In this document: piece after piece, positions 44,863 to 53,238 of the stretch
How the letters are laid out: the number at the start of each line of letters is the position of its first letter
Numbering within the stretch: the first letter of the stretch is position 1
Assembly: GCF_003219815.1 (NCBI RefSeq)
Contig: NZ_QJVD01000016.1
Coordinates: 1 to 64,000 of the forward strand
Length of the DNA stretch: 64,000 nt
Direction of reading: 5' to 3'
Source: Arthrobacter livingstonensis
Lineage (GTDB): Bacteria > Actinomycetota > Actinomycetes > Actinomycetales > Micrococcaceae
Notes under the pieces: generated by a model
Told to the model about the DNA's origin: nothing
What the model saw: only the letters and a program-made list of their open reading frames with translations
The model's database searches: none
Program-made: the position numbers and the translations under genes

Positions 44863-46977
44863 TCAGTCAGTGTCGCGGGGAAGGCCGTGATGGTAGGTGT
44901 TGCGGCGGGGGCGTTGGGCGGGGTCGATTTTGTAGGGTGGTGTGAACAACGGGATGCCGTGGACGAGTTTGACCGTCCAATCGGTGTCGTGGAGCAGGTG
45001 GTGGTGGTAGCTGCATGCGATGACACCGTTGCCGATGTTGGTCTTGCCACCGTCCTGCCAGGGAATGATGTGGTGGGCTTCAGTCCAGTAGGCCGGGCGC
45101 GTGCAGTCGGGGAAAGCGCACCCGATGTCGCGGGCGGTCAAAATCTTGCGTTGTGCGAAGGTGAACAGGCGTTGGGTGCGCCCCACGTTGAGGATGTCAT
45201 GGCCGTCGCCGAGGACCATGGTGGTGACGTCCGCGTCGCAGAGGTCTGGGGCGAAGAGCACAAGCGGCTGGGGGCCGGAGTAGGGCAGGAAGGCGATGCC
45301 GCCGGGCCTGCCGTCCTTGGTGCAGCGTTGGAGGTCTGCTTTGGTGGTGCCAATGAACAATTGGGTCTTCAGCCCGCCATTCATGGGCAGCAGGCCCTTG
45401 CGTGCGGCAAGTTTGATGCAGTCGATGCTGGCGTCGAGGAGTCGTTGGGCGCGGGAGCGCGTGTCCTGGGTTGCCGCGTCGGTGCTGGCGGGGTCAATGG
45501 GGTTCAGGCCGGGGATGTCTTCGTCGGTGCCGGGCTCGGACACACTCATGCCGTCGACCATGTGAGGCCATGGTTCCGTTCCCAGCGCGGCACCGCCTGC
45601 GCCGATGCCGGCGCCTGGGTTATGAATGCCCGGCAGCGACCAGCCATGGCTGTCTTGGGATTGGTTCGGCGTGACCCAGCCGTCATCCGTGCCGGTATCG
45701 GGGAGAGGAATCCAGCCGTTGTCCTCGGCTTTCGTCGGCGGCAGGGGTGCCTGGGCCCAGTCCGGGATGGGACCTTGGGTTGGCGGCCAGGCAGCGGTGC
45801 CCCCGGCCACGTCAGCTGACCATGCAAACGGCCGACCTGGACCTGCCCGGCCGGATCCTGTGCCACTGGTGGCAGGTTCTGGTGCTGCGGGTGCCGGGGT
45901 GGTGGCGGGTTCTGGTGCTGCGGGTGCCGGGGTGGTGGCGTTGCGCAGCAAGTCCAAGAATTCCGTCTGCCCGGGGATCACGTCAGCGGGATCGGTCCGC
46001 GGGCTGGATGTGCTGCCGGGCTCGGGGTCGGGTCTCAGGGAATCTGCGGGGTTGAGCGGGTCCGCATCGGCATTGACCGTGTTGATGTCATTGTGTGCGT
46101 GGGGGTTCAAAGCAGATTCGATGGCCGTGCGCCACATCTCGTATTGGGCGATCGTCAGATAGCCGTTGAAGCCGACGAGTCCGCGGCGTGGACGGCGGAA
46201 GACCAGTCCCTGTTTGACTCGCAGTTCGCCTTCGCTGGGTTGTTGCCCGTCGGGGTCCAGCACGTTCACGGCCCGGGTCCCGATGCGGGCCAGGGAGTCC
46301 GGGTCCATGTCCCGGGCATGCCGGGTGAGTGTTCGTTCCAGTTCGGCGGCCAGTTCTGGCTCGATCTGGCCTGCCTCTACAAGATGTTGCGCTTCCTCGG
46401 TGAAGCGGGAGACCGTGTGGGCCTGTTCCGCGGAGAGGTTCCCGGCGAAAAACGCCGACGCCGCGACCGGCTGGGCAGGCGGGGTCGTGACAAGTGTCAG
46501 GGCGTTCGTGGTGGGCATGAAGTGCTCAGCCAGGCGCAGCCGGCGGGCCGATTCGGCCCGGCTGAGCTTGAGCGTGGCTGAAAACAAGTCTGCAGGCTGC
46601 TTCACGCCCTCGGCGTCGAAGCGGCCCGCCCGCACCCGCCCGGCCAGGGCCGCGGCGACCTGGACCTGCAGGGCCTCCATGACGTGCGAGAGCGCTTCAA
46701 GGTCCTGTGCCCAGTCCGTTAGCTGCGCATCCGCTAGCGCTTCAAGGTCCAGCCCCAGGGGCGCGCCGACCAACCCCTGCCCAGTGCCCTGGTCGGTGCC
46801 GGCAAAATCGCTGGCGGGTGCTGCCTGCGGATGGCCGTCTGCGGGACGGGCTGCGGCTGCCCGGGTGGCGATGGTGAGGGCGGCAGCAAGGTGAAGGATC
46901 TGGTGAACGTGTTCACCAGCGGTCCCTCTCCCTGTGTGGTTGCCGGTTTTTCCCGGCTGCCGTGCCTTATCTTCCAT
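44863..46977 (-). CDS. DUF222 / HNH endonuclease protein (13E12-like)
   Basis: 704 residues from ATG 46977. This start is chosen because TAAAAT ends 7 nt before it, giving a leaderless message; the frame is open further upstream but crosses a promoter-like dyad. The N-terminal DUF222 domain (to about residue 320) is followed by a long Pro/Ala/Gly-rich variable linker. The C-terminal HNH nuclease has CAFPDC, TEAHHIIPWQDGGKTNIGNG and CSYHHHLLH. This family, called 13E12 repeat in M. tuberculosis, is multicopy in many actinobacteria; its biological role is unclear. Confidence 0.88.
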   Translation of the reverse strand: MEDKARQPGKTGNHTGRGTAGEHVHQILHLAAALTIATRAAAARPADGHPQAAPASDFAGTDQGTGQGLVGAPLGLDLEALADAQLTDWAQDLEALSHVMEALQVQVAAALAGRVRAGRFDAEGVKQPADLFSATLKLSRAESARRLRLAEHFMPTTNALTLVTTPPAQPVAASAFFAGNLSAEQAHTVSRFTEEAQHLVEAGQIEPELAAELERTLTRHARDMDPDSLARIGTRAVNVLDPDGQQPSEGELRVKQGLVFRRPRRGLVGFNGYLTIAQYEMWRTAIESALNPHAHNDINTVNADADPLNPADSLRPDPEPGSTSSPRTDPADVIPGQTEFLDLLRNATTPAPAAPEPATTPAPAAPEPATSGTGSGRAGPGRPFAWSADVAGGTAAWPPTQGPIPDWAQAPLPPTKAEDNGWIPLPDTGTDDGWVTPNQSQDSHGWSLPGIHNPGAGIGAGGAALGTEPWPHMVDGMSVSEPGTDEDIPGLNPIDPASTDAATQDTRSRAQRLLDASIDCIKLAARKGLLPMNGGLKTQLFIGTTKADLQRCTKDGRPGGIAFLPYSGPQPLVLFAPDLCDADVTTMVLGDGHDILNVGRTQRLFTFAQRKILTARDIGCAFPDCTRPAYWTEAHHIIPWQDGGKTNIGNGVIACSYHHHLLHDTDWTVKLVHGIPLFTPPYKIDPAQRPRRNTYHHGLPRDTD
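45875..45939. repeat. 33-bp tandem repeat inside the HNH gene
   Basis: Two copies, starting at 45875 and 45908, encode the 11-residue unit TTPAPAAPEPA twice in the linker. The period is a multiple of three, so copy-number change would keep the frame. Confidence 0.85.
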
Positions 46978-47297
46978 ACCCAAAATTTTACCGGAGACCA
47001 CTGACATTCTACGAGAAGGTACCGAGAATGTGGAAAACACTAGGACATATATACGCTGTGGAGGAAGCCACCCCAAAAGATGCATCCCTGGCCGCCTTCC
47101 GTGCCCGTTCACGGGCCTGTCTGGCCACGCAAAGTCCTCCCTTGGGATCTCGCTGGCCATGGCAGCCCACTCCACCCAGCATGACTGGGCTGTGGATATC
47201 ATGTGGTCGGGGTCACTTATTTGGGGTAGCTTGTTGTCTAGCTGAAGTGGGGTCCCCTCAGGGCGGATCCCCGGAATAGATTCCCGCGGGGGCCCGC
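46978..47297. promoter_or_regulatory. HNH / DUF6318 divergent intergenic region with dyad
   Basis: 320 bp. ACATTCT (47004-47010) and AGAATGT (47025-47031) are perfect complements 14 nt apart, just upstream of the minus-strand -10 TAAAAT (46985-46990) of the HNH gene; inside, CGAGAA occurs twice. This does not match the usual actinobacterial LexA box. A small GCCCG/CGGGC hairpin lies near 47102-47115. No clear promoter for the DUF6318 gene was found. The middle part (47030-47240) shows no gene. Confidence 0.45.
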
Positions 47298-48005
47298 ATG
47301 ATTACCATCAGTTTGCACTCACAGCCACATCGCACCCCAACGCGCCGGCACCGTCGACGGCGGCAGCACCTGGCCGCGGCCTTCCTCACCCTGGCACTCG
47401 CCACGGCACTGTCCCTGACCGGCTGCACTCCCAAGGACGCCCCGCTCAATGCCGGAACCGACCCGGCCACGGCACGTGCAACGATACCGGCCACGAGTTC
47501 CGCGCCCACAACGCCGCCAGCCGCACCGGTCTACAAACCGGCGACCGCCAACGGCCGAGCCCAAAACGTGCCGGTACCCGTCCTGCCCGTCAAAGCCAAG
47601 GAATACTCCAAAGCGGGCCTCGAAGAATTCGCCCGCTACTGGTACTCCACCCTCGGCTACGTATATGAGACGGGTAATTCGGAGCCAATGATGGCCATTA
47701 CGGACCCATCTTGTAAAACGTGTGCACGAACTAATGGTCCTGCCAGCGAGTGGTACGAGTCAGGCGGGTGGATAACTGGTGGCAAGATGAAGGTCTATTC
47801 ATCGACCAGCTCATTCCAGCAGGCGTCAGATGGTTCATACCAGGCAGTCCTCATGATCGAACAGGCCCAGGTGAGCTATTACACCCCCGACGGTACCCTC
47901 GACGAAGCACTAGACCCCACCGTGGCCCGGGCGGACATCGTAGTAGCCACGTATACCGACGCTGGGTGGACTGCGCAAACGGCTGAGCATTTGACCAAGG
48001 AATAG
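47298..48005 (+). CDS. DUF6318-family lipoprotein
   Basis: 235 residues. Arg/His-rich start, hydrophobic core LAAAFLTLALATALSLTGC with lipobox cysteine at residue 43, then a Pro/Thr/Ala linker (to about 85) and a folded domain EYSKAGLEEFARYWYSTLGYVYETGN...CKTCARTNG. Such lipoproteins are common in Arthrobacter, but function is unknown. Base composition drops from C-rich to balanced near 47660, in the middle of the gene. The PKD gene starts 2 bp after the stop. Confidence 0.82.
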   Translation: MITISLHSQPHRTPTRRHRRRRQHLAAAFLTLALATALSLTGCTPKDAPLNAGTDPATARATIPATSSAPTTPPAAPVYKPATANGRAQNVPVPVLPVKAKEYSKAGLEEFARYWYSTLGYVYETGNSEPMMAITDPSCKTCARTNGPASEWYESGGWITGGKMKVYSSTSSFQQASDGSYQAVLMIEQAQVSYYTPDGTLDEALDPTVARADIVVATYTDAGWTAQTAEHLTKE

Positions 48006-48007
48006 AA

Positions 48008-48895
48008 ATGCGCCGATTCATTGCTTCGATGGTGCTTATCTCTTTTTTCTCTTTGGTGCCGGGTGCATCCGTCGTGTTCGCGTCCAGCGACCGCCATAGG
48101 TCGAACTGGGGCGACACTGGAGTTGGGACTGATGTCTGGAGCAAGGTTTCTGGAAAGGACTTGTTCGGCCCGATTCCTGAGTCTGGGCCGTTCGACCCAT
48201 ACATGTTCAAGTACGTTTTATCCTGCACCGAATCAAACTCAAACCAGGCAACAAACTGCATCATAGGCGCTCGTGAGTGCACTGCGGCGGAGGGCGGACA
48301 GTCTGTCGACTGGTTTAGATCACTTAAGCCGCCGAATCCACAGCGCTGGACTGTCGTATCCCGTGCGACCTGCATTTACGCCGAAAAGCCCCGCGACATC
48401 CTAGCCGAAATCGCAGCCCAAATCGCCCACGAATTCCAAAAATCACCGATCCAACCAGCCACCGTCGGCAGCCAACCCGGCCCCCACACCCTCCGCGGCC
48501 AGGAAACCAACTTCTACGCCGACGCCACAGTACAGGAATTCAACATCACCCTCCTGGGCCAAAAAGTCCACATTACCGCCACCCCCGCCACCTACACCTG
48601 GAACTACGGCGACGGCACCCTCTGGGGCCCCACCATCAGCGCCGGCGCACCCCTCCCCGACGAACGAATCGGCGAACAAACCAAAACCAGCCACATCTAC
48701 ACCGCCACCGGCAAATACGCCATCAACCTCACCACCCACTTCAACGGCACCTACACGGTCAACGGCGGACCCAACCTCCCCATCCCCGGCCAAGGCAACA
48801 TCGCCTCCAACCCCCTGGGCCTGACCGTCTGGCGCGCCGTCACCCACAACTACGCCGACAACTGCAACGAAAACCCCAACGGCACCGGCTGCTGA
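48008..48895 (+). CDS. Secreted protein with C-terminal PKD-like domain
   Basis: 295 residues. Signal peptide MRRFIASMVLISFFSLVPGASVVFA. Residues about 25-135 contain several cysteines and no known domain. Residues about 160-285 are PKD-like: TPATYTWNYGDGT and SHIYTATGKYAINLT. It probably displays a binding domain outside the cell and is co-translated with the lipoprotein gene. The 5' half has mixed third positions, while the 3' half from about 48410 is extremely C-rich, as if the two halves had different histories. Confidence 0.8.
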   Translation: MRRFIASMVLISFFSLVPGASVVFASSDRHRSNWGDTGVGTDVWSKVSGKDLFGPIPESGPFDPYMFKYVLSCTESNSNQATNCIIGARECTAAEGGQSVDWFRSLKPPNPQRWTVVSRATCIYAEKPRDILAEIAAQIAHEFQKSPIQPATVGSQPGPHTLRGQETNFYADATVQEFNITLLGQKVHITATPATYTWNYGDGTLWGPTISAGAPLPDERIGEQTKTSHIYTATGKYAINLTTHFNGTYTVNGGPNLPIPGQGNIASNPLGLTVWRAVTHNYADNCNENPNGTGC

Positions 48896-48911
48896 CGCCA
48901 TCAAAACTCCA

Positions 48912-48956
48912 ACGGCGGCACCCGGCAGGCGAGTGCGCCTGGCCGGCTGCCGCCGT
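48912..48956. terminator. Bidirectional hairpin between convergent genes
   Basis: ACGGCGGCA (48912-48920) pairs with TGCCGCCGT at the right end, and the stem continues through CCGG and AGGCG with one mismatch and one bulge to a 4-nt loop. On the minus strand GTTTTG follows closely, on the plus strand there is no T-run, so it may mainly serve the acyl-CoA dehydrogenase gene. Confidence 0.65.
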
Positions 48957-48991
48957 CGAACTTCAACTTCTGAGCCCGCGGTGGGAAGCCT

Positions 48992-49024
48992 CTCCCCACA
49001 AAGCGGATCTCCCCACAAAGCGGA
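48992..49024. repeat. 16-bp direct repeat after the acyl-CoA dehydrogenase gene
   Basis: CTCCCCACAAAGCGGA at 48992-49007 and 49009-49024, identical and one base apart, just beyond the 3' end of the minus-strand gene. Probably a simple slippage duplication. Confidence 0.8.
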
Positions 49025-49037
49025 GCAGTCGCTCGAA

Positions 49038-51113
49038 TTACTTCCTGCCGTGCGCTTTGGCTTTCTGCAGCAGGACTTTTTCGTCCACGGGCGCGTCCTT
49101 GCTGGCACGCAGGGTCCGGTAGTACTCGCGGGCCTCGTCCTGGCGCTCACGCTCAATGCCGGTGGCGATGGTGGCCCGCAGGTGCTCGGGACCATACCCA
49201 AAAGCGTCGACGAGGTCCAAGGCGTGCGGGCGTAGCTTGGCCAGCACGCGGTTGATGTAGGGCGACAGGGTGCGAGCACGCTGCATCGAGATGCGCCCGT
49301 TCATGAGGTACCAGTCCAGGTGCTTCTCGATGAGCGTCAGGCCAAAGAGATCACGCAGGCGCGTGAGCACCTTGTGGGTGCCCGGGTCGGTAATCCCGCG
49401 CAGTGCTGCGGTGAACGCCTCCCACTGCAACAATTCAGCGTGGGCGCGCGCAGTTTCGATCAGCTCATTTTGGTGCTCGTTGAAGATCTCCGCGCCCTTC
49501 TCCTTGGGCATCTTCGCCGCTCCCTTCAGGGCAGTGGCGACCTCCGCCACCATGGTCTGCACGCGATCCGCCAGCATCTCGTGCTGGGTGTCCTCGTCCT
49601 TGAGCGCCTTCGCGGACTTTTGTGCCGAGCCGGAGTCGGCCACGAACTGGGCCACCGCCCGCAGGCCCGTCCGGTGCCAGGTCAAATCGGCGGCCTGGCC
49701 CACGACGAACCGGGCCAGCACGCCAAAGTCCAGGTTTCGGAATTCCTTGGAGTAGTCCGCCAGCAGACGCTTGGCCACCAGTTGCAGCAGCACCGTGTTG
49801 TCGCCCTCGAACGTTGCGTATACGTCCAGATCCGCTCGCAGCGACGTGAAGCGGTTCTCCACCATGAAACCTGCCCCTCCACAGGCCTCGCGGCACTCCT
49901 GCAGGGTGTCCAGCGCATGCCATGTGGACAGCGACTTAAACGCGGCAGCCAGTGTTTCAAGGTCCTGGCGGTCTTCGTCGGTGTCGTGCGCCCCGGAGAA
50001 CACGTCATCGAATTTTTGCAAAAGCTGCTCATGGGCAAACGCAGCGGCGTAAGTCGTGGCCAGGCGGGGCAATAGCCGGCGCTGGTGGCGCTGGTAGTCC
50101 AGCAACACCACTTCCTCAGTGTCGGAAGCCGCGTTGAACTGGCGTCGTTCCGTGGCGTACTGGATGGCGATCTTCAGCGCCACCTTGGAGGCTGCTACGG
50201 CGGCGCCGTCCAGGGATACGCGTCCCTGCACCAGCGTGCCCAACATCGTGAAGAAACGCCGCCCAGGGCTGGCGATGGGGGAGGAGTAGCTGCCATCCAC
50301 GGCCACGTCGCCATAGCGGTTGAGCAGGTTGGTGCGCGGGATGCGGACATTGGCGAAGTGCAGGCGGCCGTTGTCGATGCCGTTGAGCCCTCCCTTAATG
50401 TTGTCGTCAATGCCGCCAACGCCCGGCAGGAACTCCTTGGTGTCAGGGTCGCGAAGTTCAACGTAGAACGCGTGCACGCCGTGGTTCACCCCGCGGGTGA
50501 CCAACTGGGCAAACACCACTGCGGCCAGGCCGTCGACGGCGGCGTTGCCGATGAATTCCTTCCACGCCGCCCGGAACGGGGTGTTGATGACGAACTCCTC
50601 GGTGGCGGGATCGTACGTTGCTGTCGTGGCGATGGAGGCCACATCGGATCCGTGCCCAATTTCCGTCATGGCAAAGCAGCCGGGGATCTCCAGCGACATG
50701 ATCCCGGGCAGCCACTTGTCCTGGTGTTCCTGAGAGCCCAGGTGCATCACTGCGGAACCAAACAGGCCCCACTGCACCCCGGCCTTGATCTGTACCGACG
50801 GGTCCGCCGTGACGAGTTCCTCAAAGCCGGAAACGTTTCCTCCGTGGTCGTCGCTGCCGCCCAGCCGTGAAGGGAACGCGCGGTGCACGCCGTTTTGCTC
50901 CACCAGGATGCCCAGCTGCTTGAAGGCCCGTTCTCGGTGTTCGGTGTGGGTGAGCCCCTCCACCTTGTGCAGTTCGGGCATGCCGGCCAGCTCACGGGCC
51001 TGGAGCCGGATATCGGCCCACCGGCCCAGCAGTGCCCGGCCCAGGGCCGCTACGTCAACGCTCGCACCGTCGTCTCCCGAGGCCTTCGCTGCAGGGGTCA
51101 ATAAGTCAGTCAT
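49038..51113 (-). CDS. Acyl-CoA dehydrogenase/oxidase-family protein
   Basis: 691 residues, nearer to acyl-CoA oxidases than to the 380-residue dehydrogenases. FAD/substrate region CFAMTEIGHGSDVASIATTATYD (about 148-170), RTNLLNRYGDV, and ACGGAGFMVENRFTSLRADLDVYATFEGDNTVLLQLVAKRLL, where the oxidase family has its catalytic glutamate. It oxidises fatty acyl-CoA to enoyl-CoA. The ATG overlaps the stop of the TetR gene by 8 nt, so regulator and enzyme form one operon facing the thiolase-fabG4-maoC operon. Confidence 0.9.
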   Translation of the reverse strand: MTDLLTPAAKASGDDGASVDVAALGRALLGRWADIRLQARELAGMPELHKVEGLTHTEHRERAFKQLGILVEQNGVHRAFPSRLGGSDDHGGNVSGFEELVTADPSVQIKAGVQWGLFGSAVMHLGSQEHQDKWLPGIMSLEIPGCFAMTEIGHGSDVASIATTATYDPATEEFVINTPFRAAWKEFIGNAAVDGLAAVVFAQLVTRGVNHGVHAFYVELRDPDTKEFLPGVGGIDDNIKGGLNGIDNGRLHFANVRIPRTNLLNRYGDVAVDGSYSSPIASPGRRFFTMLGTLVQGRVSLDGAAVAASKVALKIAIQYATERRQFNAASDTEEVVLLDYQRHQRRLLPRLATTYAAAFAHEQLLQKFDDVFSGAHDTDEDRQDLETLAAAFKSLSTWHALDTLQECREACGGAGFMVENRFTSLRADLDVYATFEGDNTVLLQLVAKRLLADYSKEFRNLDFGVLARFVVGQAADLTWHRTGLRAVAQFVADSGSAQKSAKALKDEDTQHEMLADRVQTMVAEVATALKGAAKMPKEKGAEIFNEHQNELIETARAHAELLQWEAFTAALRGITDPGTHKVLTRLRDLFGLTLIEKHLDWYLMNGRISMQRARTLSPYINRVLAKLRPHALDLVDAFGYGPEHLRATIATGIERERQDEAREYYRTLRASKDAPVDEKVLLQKAKAHGRK

Positions 51114-51819
51114 GGAATTCCTTCTGATTGAAGTTGTTGGAGTGGGCGGGGGAGACTTGCTGCCCGACGCCGTCGAAAAGCCAGTCGGACATTTGTTCAG
51201 CCATTGCGCGGTGGTCTGGTTTTGCCCGGGAGGCTGGCGTCTTCAGCCACAATTCCCCCGCGGTGCGCACCAGACCGATCGCCGCCGTCGGCCAGTAGCC
51301 CAACAGGGGCGAGTCGGCGTCGCCCAGCAGGTCACGCAGGGGTTCGGAGATCATGGCCGTCACGGCGTCAAAGAATCCGCTGAGCTCGCCTTGCGGCAGG
51401 GCTCCGGCATCGGAGGGTGACGTCACAAACGTGTAGACGTTCGGGGACGTCTCGGCCATCTGCAGGTACGCGGTGACCATGTTGACCAGGCCCTCGCGCG
51501 GAGTCCTGGCAGTCTTCCCGGCCGCCACGATGGTGGCCTGCATCTGGCCGATCACCACCTTGCCCACCGCCTGCTGGAGCCCGGCCTTGTCGCCAAAATA
51601 GCGGTAAAACACGGACTTTGAGGTGCCGGCATTGGCCGCAATGTCCTCCATGGACGAGTCAAAGCCAAGCTGGTGGATGGCCCGGCGGGCTGCCTTGATG
51701 AGCTCACGACGGCGTTCCTCGCGGTGCACTTCCCACCGCGCCGAGCGCCCGTCAACTGTTGTGCCGGCGCCGTCGGGAGAGGGGGCCGGCGGCGGCATGG
51801 CCTGCCCTGTCTGTAACAT
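51106..51819 (-). CDS. TetR-family regulator of the fatty-acid cluster
   Basis: 237 residues from ATG 51819; GTG 51825 and ATG 51798 are alternatives. N-terminal HTH: ELIKAARRAIHQLGFDSSMEDIAANAGTSKSVFYRYFGDKAGLQ is the standard TetR DNA-binding layout, followed by a variable ligand domain. A perfect 13-bp inverted repeat begins 7 bp upstream of the ATG. TetR proteins in such loci usually sense acyl-CoA and repress; autoregulation is inferred from the operator position. Confidence 0.9.
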   Translation of the reverse strand: MLQTGQAMPPPAPSPDGAGTTVDGRSARWEVHREERRRELIKAARRAIHQLGFDSSMEDIAANAGTSKSVFYRYFGDKAGLQQAVGKVVIGQMQATIVAAGKTARTPREGLVNMVTAYLQMAETSPNVYTFVTSPSDAGALPQGELSGFFDAVTAMISEPLRDLLGDADSPLLGYWPTAAIGLVRTAGELWLKTPASRAKPDHRAMAEQMSDWLFDGVGQQVSPAHSNNFNQKEFHD

Positions 51820-51825
51820 GTTCAC

Positions 51826-51856
51826 GATACCCAGCGTATCAGGTACGCTGGGTATC
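51826..51856. promoter_or_regulatory. TetR operator, perfect 13-bp inverted repeat
   Basis: GATACCCAGCGTA (51826-51838) and TACGCTGGGTATC (51844-51856) are exact complements around TCAGG. The site lies between the divergent tetR-acyl-CoA dehydrogenase and thiolase operons, so one bound dimer could shut both. On the minus strand TACGCT inside the repeat could be a -10, placing the tetR start codon at or very near the 5' end of its message. Confidence 0.85.
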
Positions 51857-51889
51857 AGTAATCCAAGGCACATCGAAGGAGACCGCTCC

Positions 51890-53233
51890 ATGAGTTCCCC
51901 CACGGCAGAAAACACGGCACGCCCCGCCGCCAACCGAGGCATCCGCAAGGCGGTCATCGTCGGCGGAAACCGCATCCCCTTCGCCCGGTCGGGCGGAGCC
52001 TACGCCCACGCGTCCAACCAGGACATGCTCACGGCCGCGCTGGACGGACTGGTGGCACGATTTGGCCTGCAGGATGAAGCCATCGGCGAGGTCGCCGCCG
52101 GTGCGGTCCTCAAGCACTCACGCGACTTCAACCTCACCCGCGAGGCCGTGCTTGGCTCGGCGCTTTCGGCCACCACCCCTGCCTACGACCTCCAGCAGGC
52201 GTGCGCCACGGGCATGGAAGCCGTGATCGGGCTGTCCAACAAGATCAAGCTCGGCCAGATCAACTCCGCCATTGCCGGCGGCGTCGATTCCGCCTCCGAC
52301 GCCCCCATAGCTGTCAGCGAGGGCCTGCGGACCATCCTCCTGGACCTCAACCGCGCGAAGTCCCTGACGGACAAGGTAAAGATCCTGGGCCGCATCCGCC
52401 CCAAGGACCTGTCCCCGGATGCACCGTCCACCGGAGAGCCGCGCACCGGGCTGTCCATGGGTGAGCATCAGGCCCTGACCACTGCGCAGTGGAAGATCAG
52501 CCGGGAAGCCCAGGACGAATTGGCGCTGGCCAGCCACAAGAACATGGCCGCCGCCTATGACCGCCACTTCTTTGATGACCTCGTGACGCCGTACCGCGGC
52601 CTGACCCGCGATTCCAACCTTCGCGCCGATTCCACCCTGGAAAAGCTGGCCAAGCTCAAGCCCGTCTTTGGCAAAAACCTTGGCGACGCCGCGACCATGA
52701 CCGCCGGCAACTCGACCCCCCTCACGGACGGCGCCTCGGCGGTGCTCCTGGCCTCCGAAGACTGGGCCCAGGCCCACGACCTCCCCATGCTCGCCAACGT
52801 GGTCGACGGCGAAGCCGGCGCAGTTGACTTTGTCCACGGCAAGGACGGGCTCCTCATGGCGCCCGCGTTCGCCGTTCCGCGCCTCCTGGCACGCAACGGG
52901 CTGACACTGGCCGATCTTGACTACCTTGAAATCCACGAAGCCTTTGCCGGCACTGTCCTGAGCACCCTGGCCGCGTGGGAGGACGAGGAATTCGGAAAGA
53001 CGCGGCTGGGTCTTGACGGCGCCTTCGGCACGGTTGATCGGAGCAGGCTCAACGTCAACGGCTCCTCACTTGCGGCCGGCCACCCGTTCGCCGCCACCGG
53101 CGGCCGCCTGGTCGCCACACTGGCCAAGATGCTCAGCGAGCGCGGCCAGGTCGACGGCCGCCCGGCCCGCGGACTCATCTCCGTCTGCGCGGCCGGCGGC
53201 CAGGGCGTTGTCGCACTGTTGGAAGCAAGGTAG
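51890..53233 (+). CDS. Acetyl-CoA C-acetyltransferase (thiolase, FadA2/FadI-like)
   Basis: 447 residues from ATG 51890 (GAAGGAGA 7 nt upstream). Complete active site: nucleophile LQQACATGMEAV, HEAFAGTV, GHPFAATGGR and C-terminal ISVCAAGGQG. Length and inserted loop (KILGRIRPKDLSPDAPSTGE) match the longer FadI/FadA2 group of beta-oxidation thiolases. First gene of thiolase-fabG4-maoC; the next begins 5 bp later. Confidence 0.93.
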   Translation: MSSPTAENTARPAANRGIRKAVIVGGNRIPFARSGGAYAHASNQDMLTAALDGLVARFGLQDEAIGEVAAGAVLKHSRDFNLTREAVLGSALSATTPAYDLQQACATGMEAVIGLSNKIKLGQINSAIAGGVDSASDAPIAVSEGLRTILLDLNRAKSLTDKVKILGRIRPKDLSPDAPSTGEPRTGLSMGEHQALTTAQWKISREAQDELALASHKNMAAAYDRHFFDDLVTPYRGLTRDSNLRADSTLEKLAKLKPVFGKNLGDAATMTAGNSTPLTDGASAVLLASEDWAQAHDLPMLANVVDGEAGAVDFVHGKDGLLMAPAFAVPRLLARNGLTLADLDYLEIHEAFAGTVLSTLAAWEDEEFGKTRLGLDGAFGTVDRSRLNVNGSSLAAGHPFAATGGRLVATLAKMLSERGQVDGRPARGLISVCAAGGQGVVALLEAR

Positions 53234-53238
53234 AGGGC

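Noticed and set aside
44496-45050. 184-codon minus-strand frame with repeated peptide units
   Set aside because: The repetition follows from the 102-bp DNA repeat. The frame is out of phase with the HNH gene it overlaps and has no ribosome site.
49038-51113. Assigning the acyl-CoA dehydrogenase as FadE5 by synteny
   Set aside because: At 691 residues it is longer than FadE5 and its motifs are closer to acyl-CoA oxidases, so synteny alone does not justify the name.
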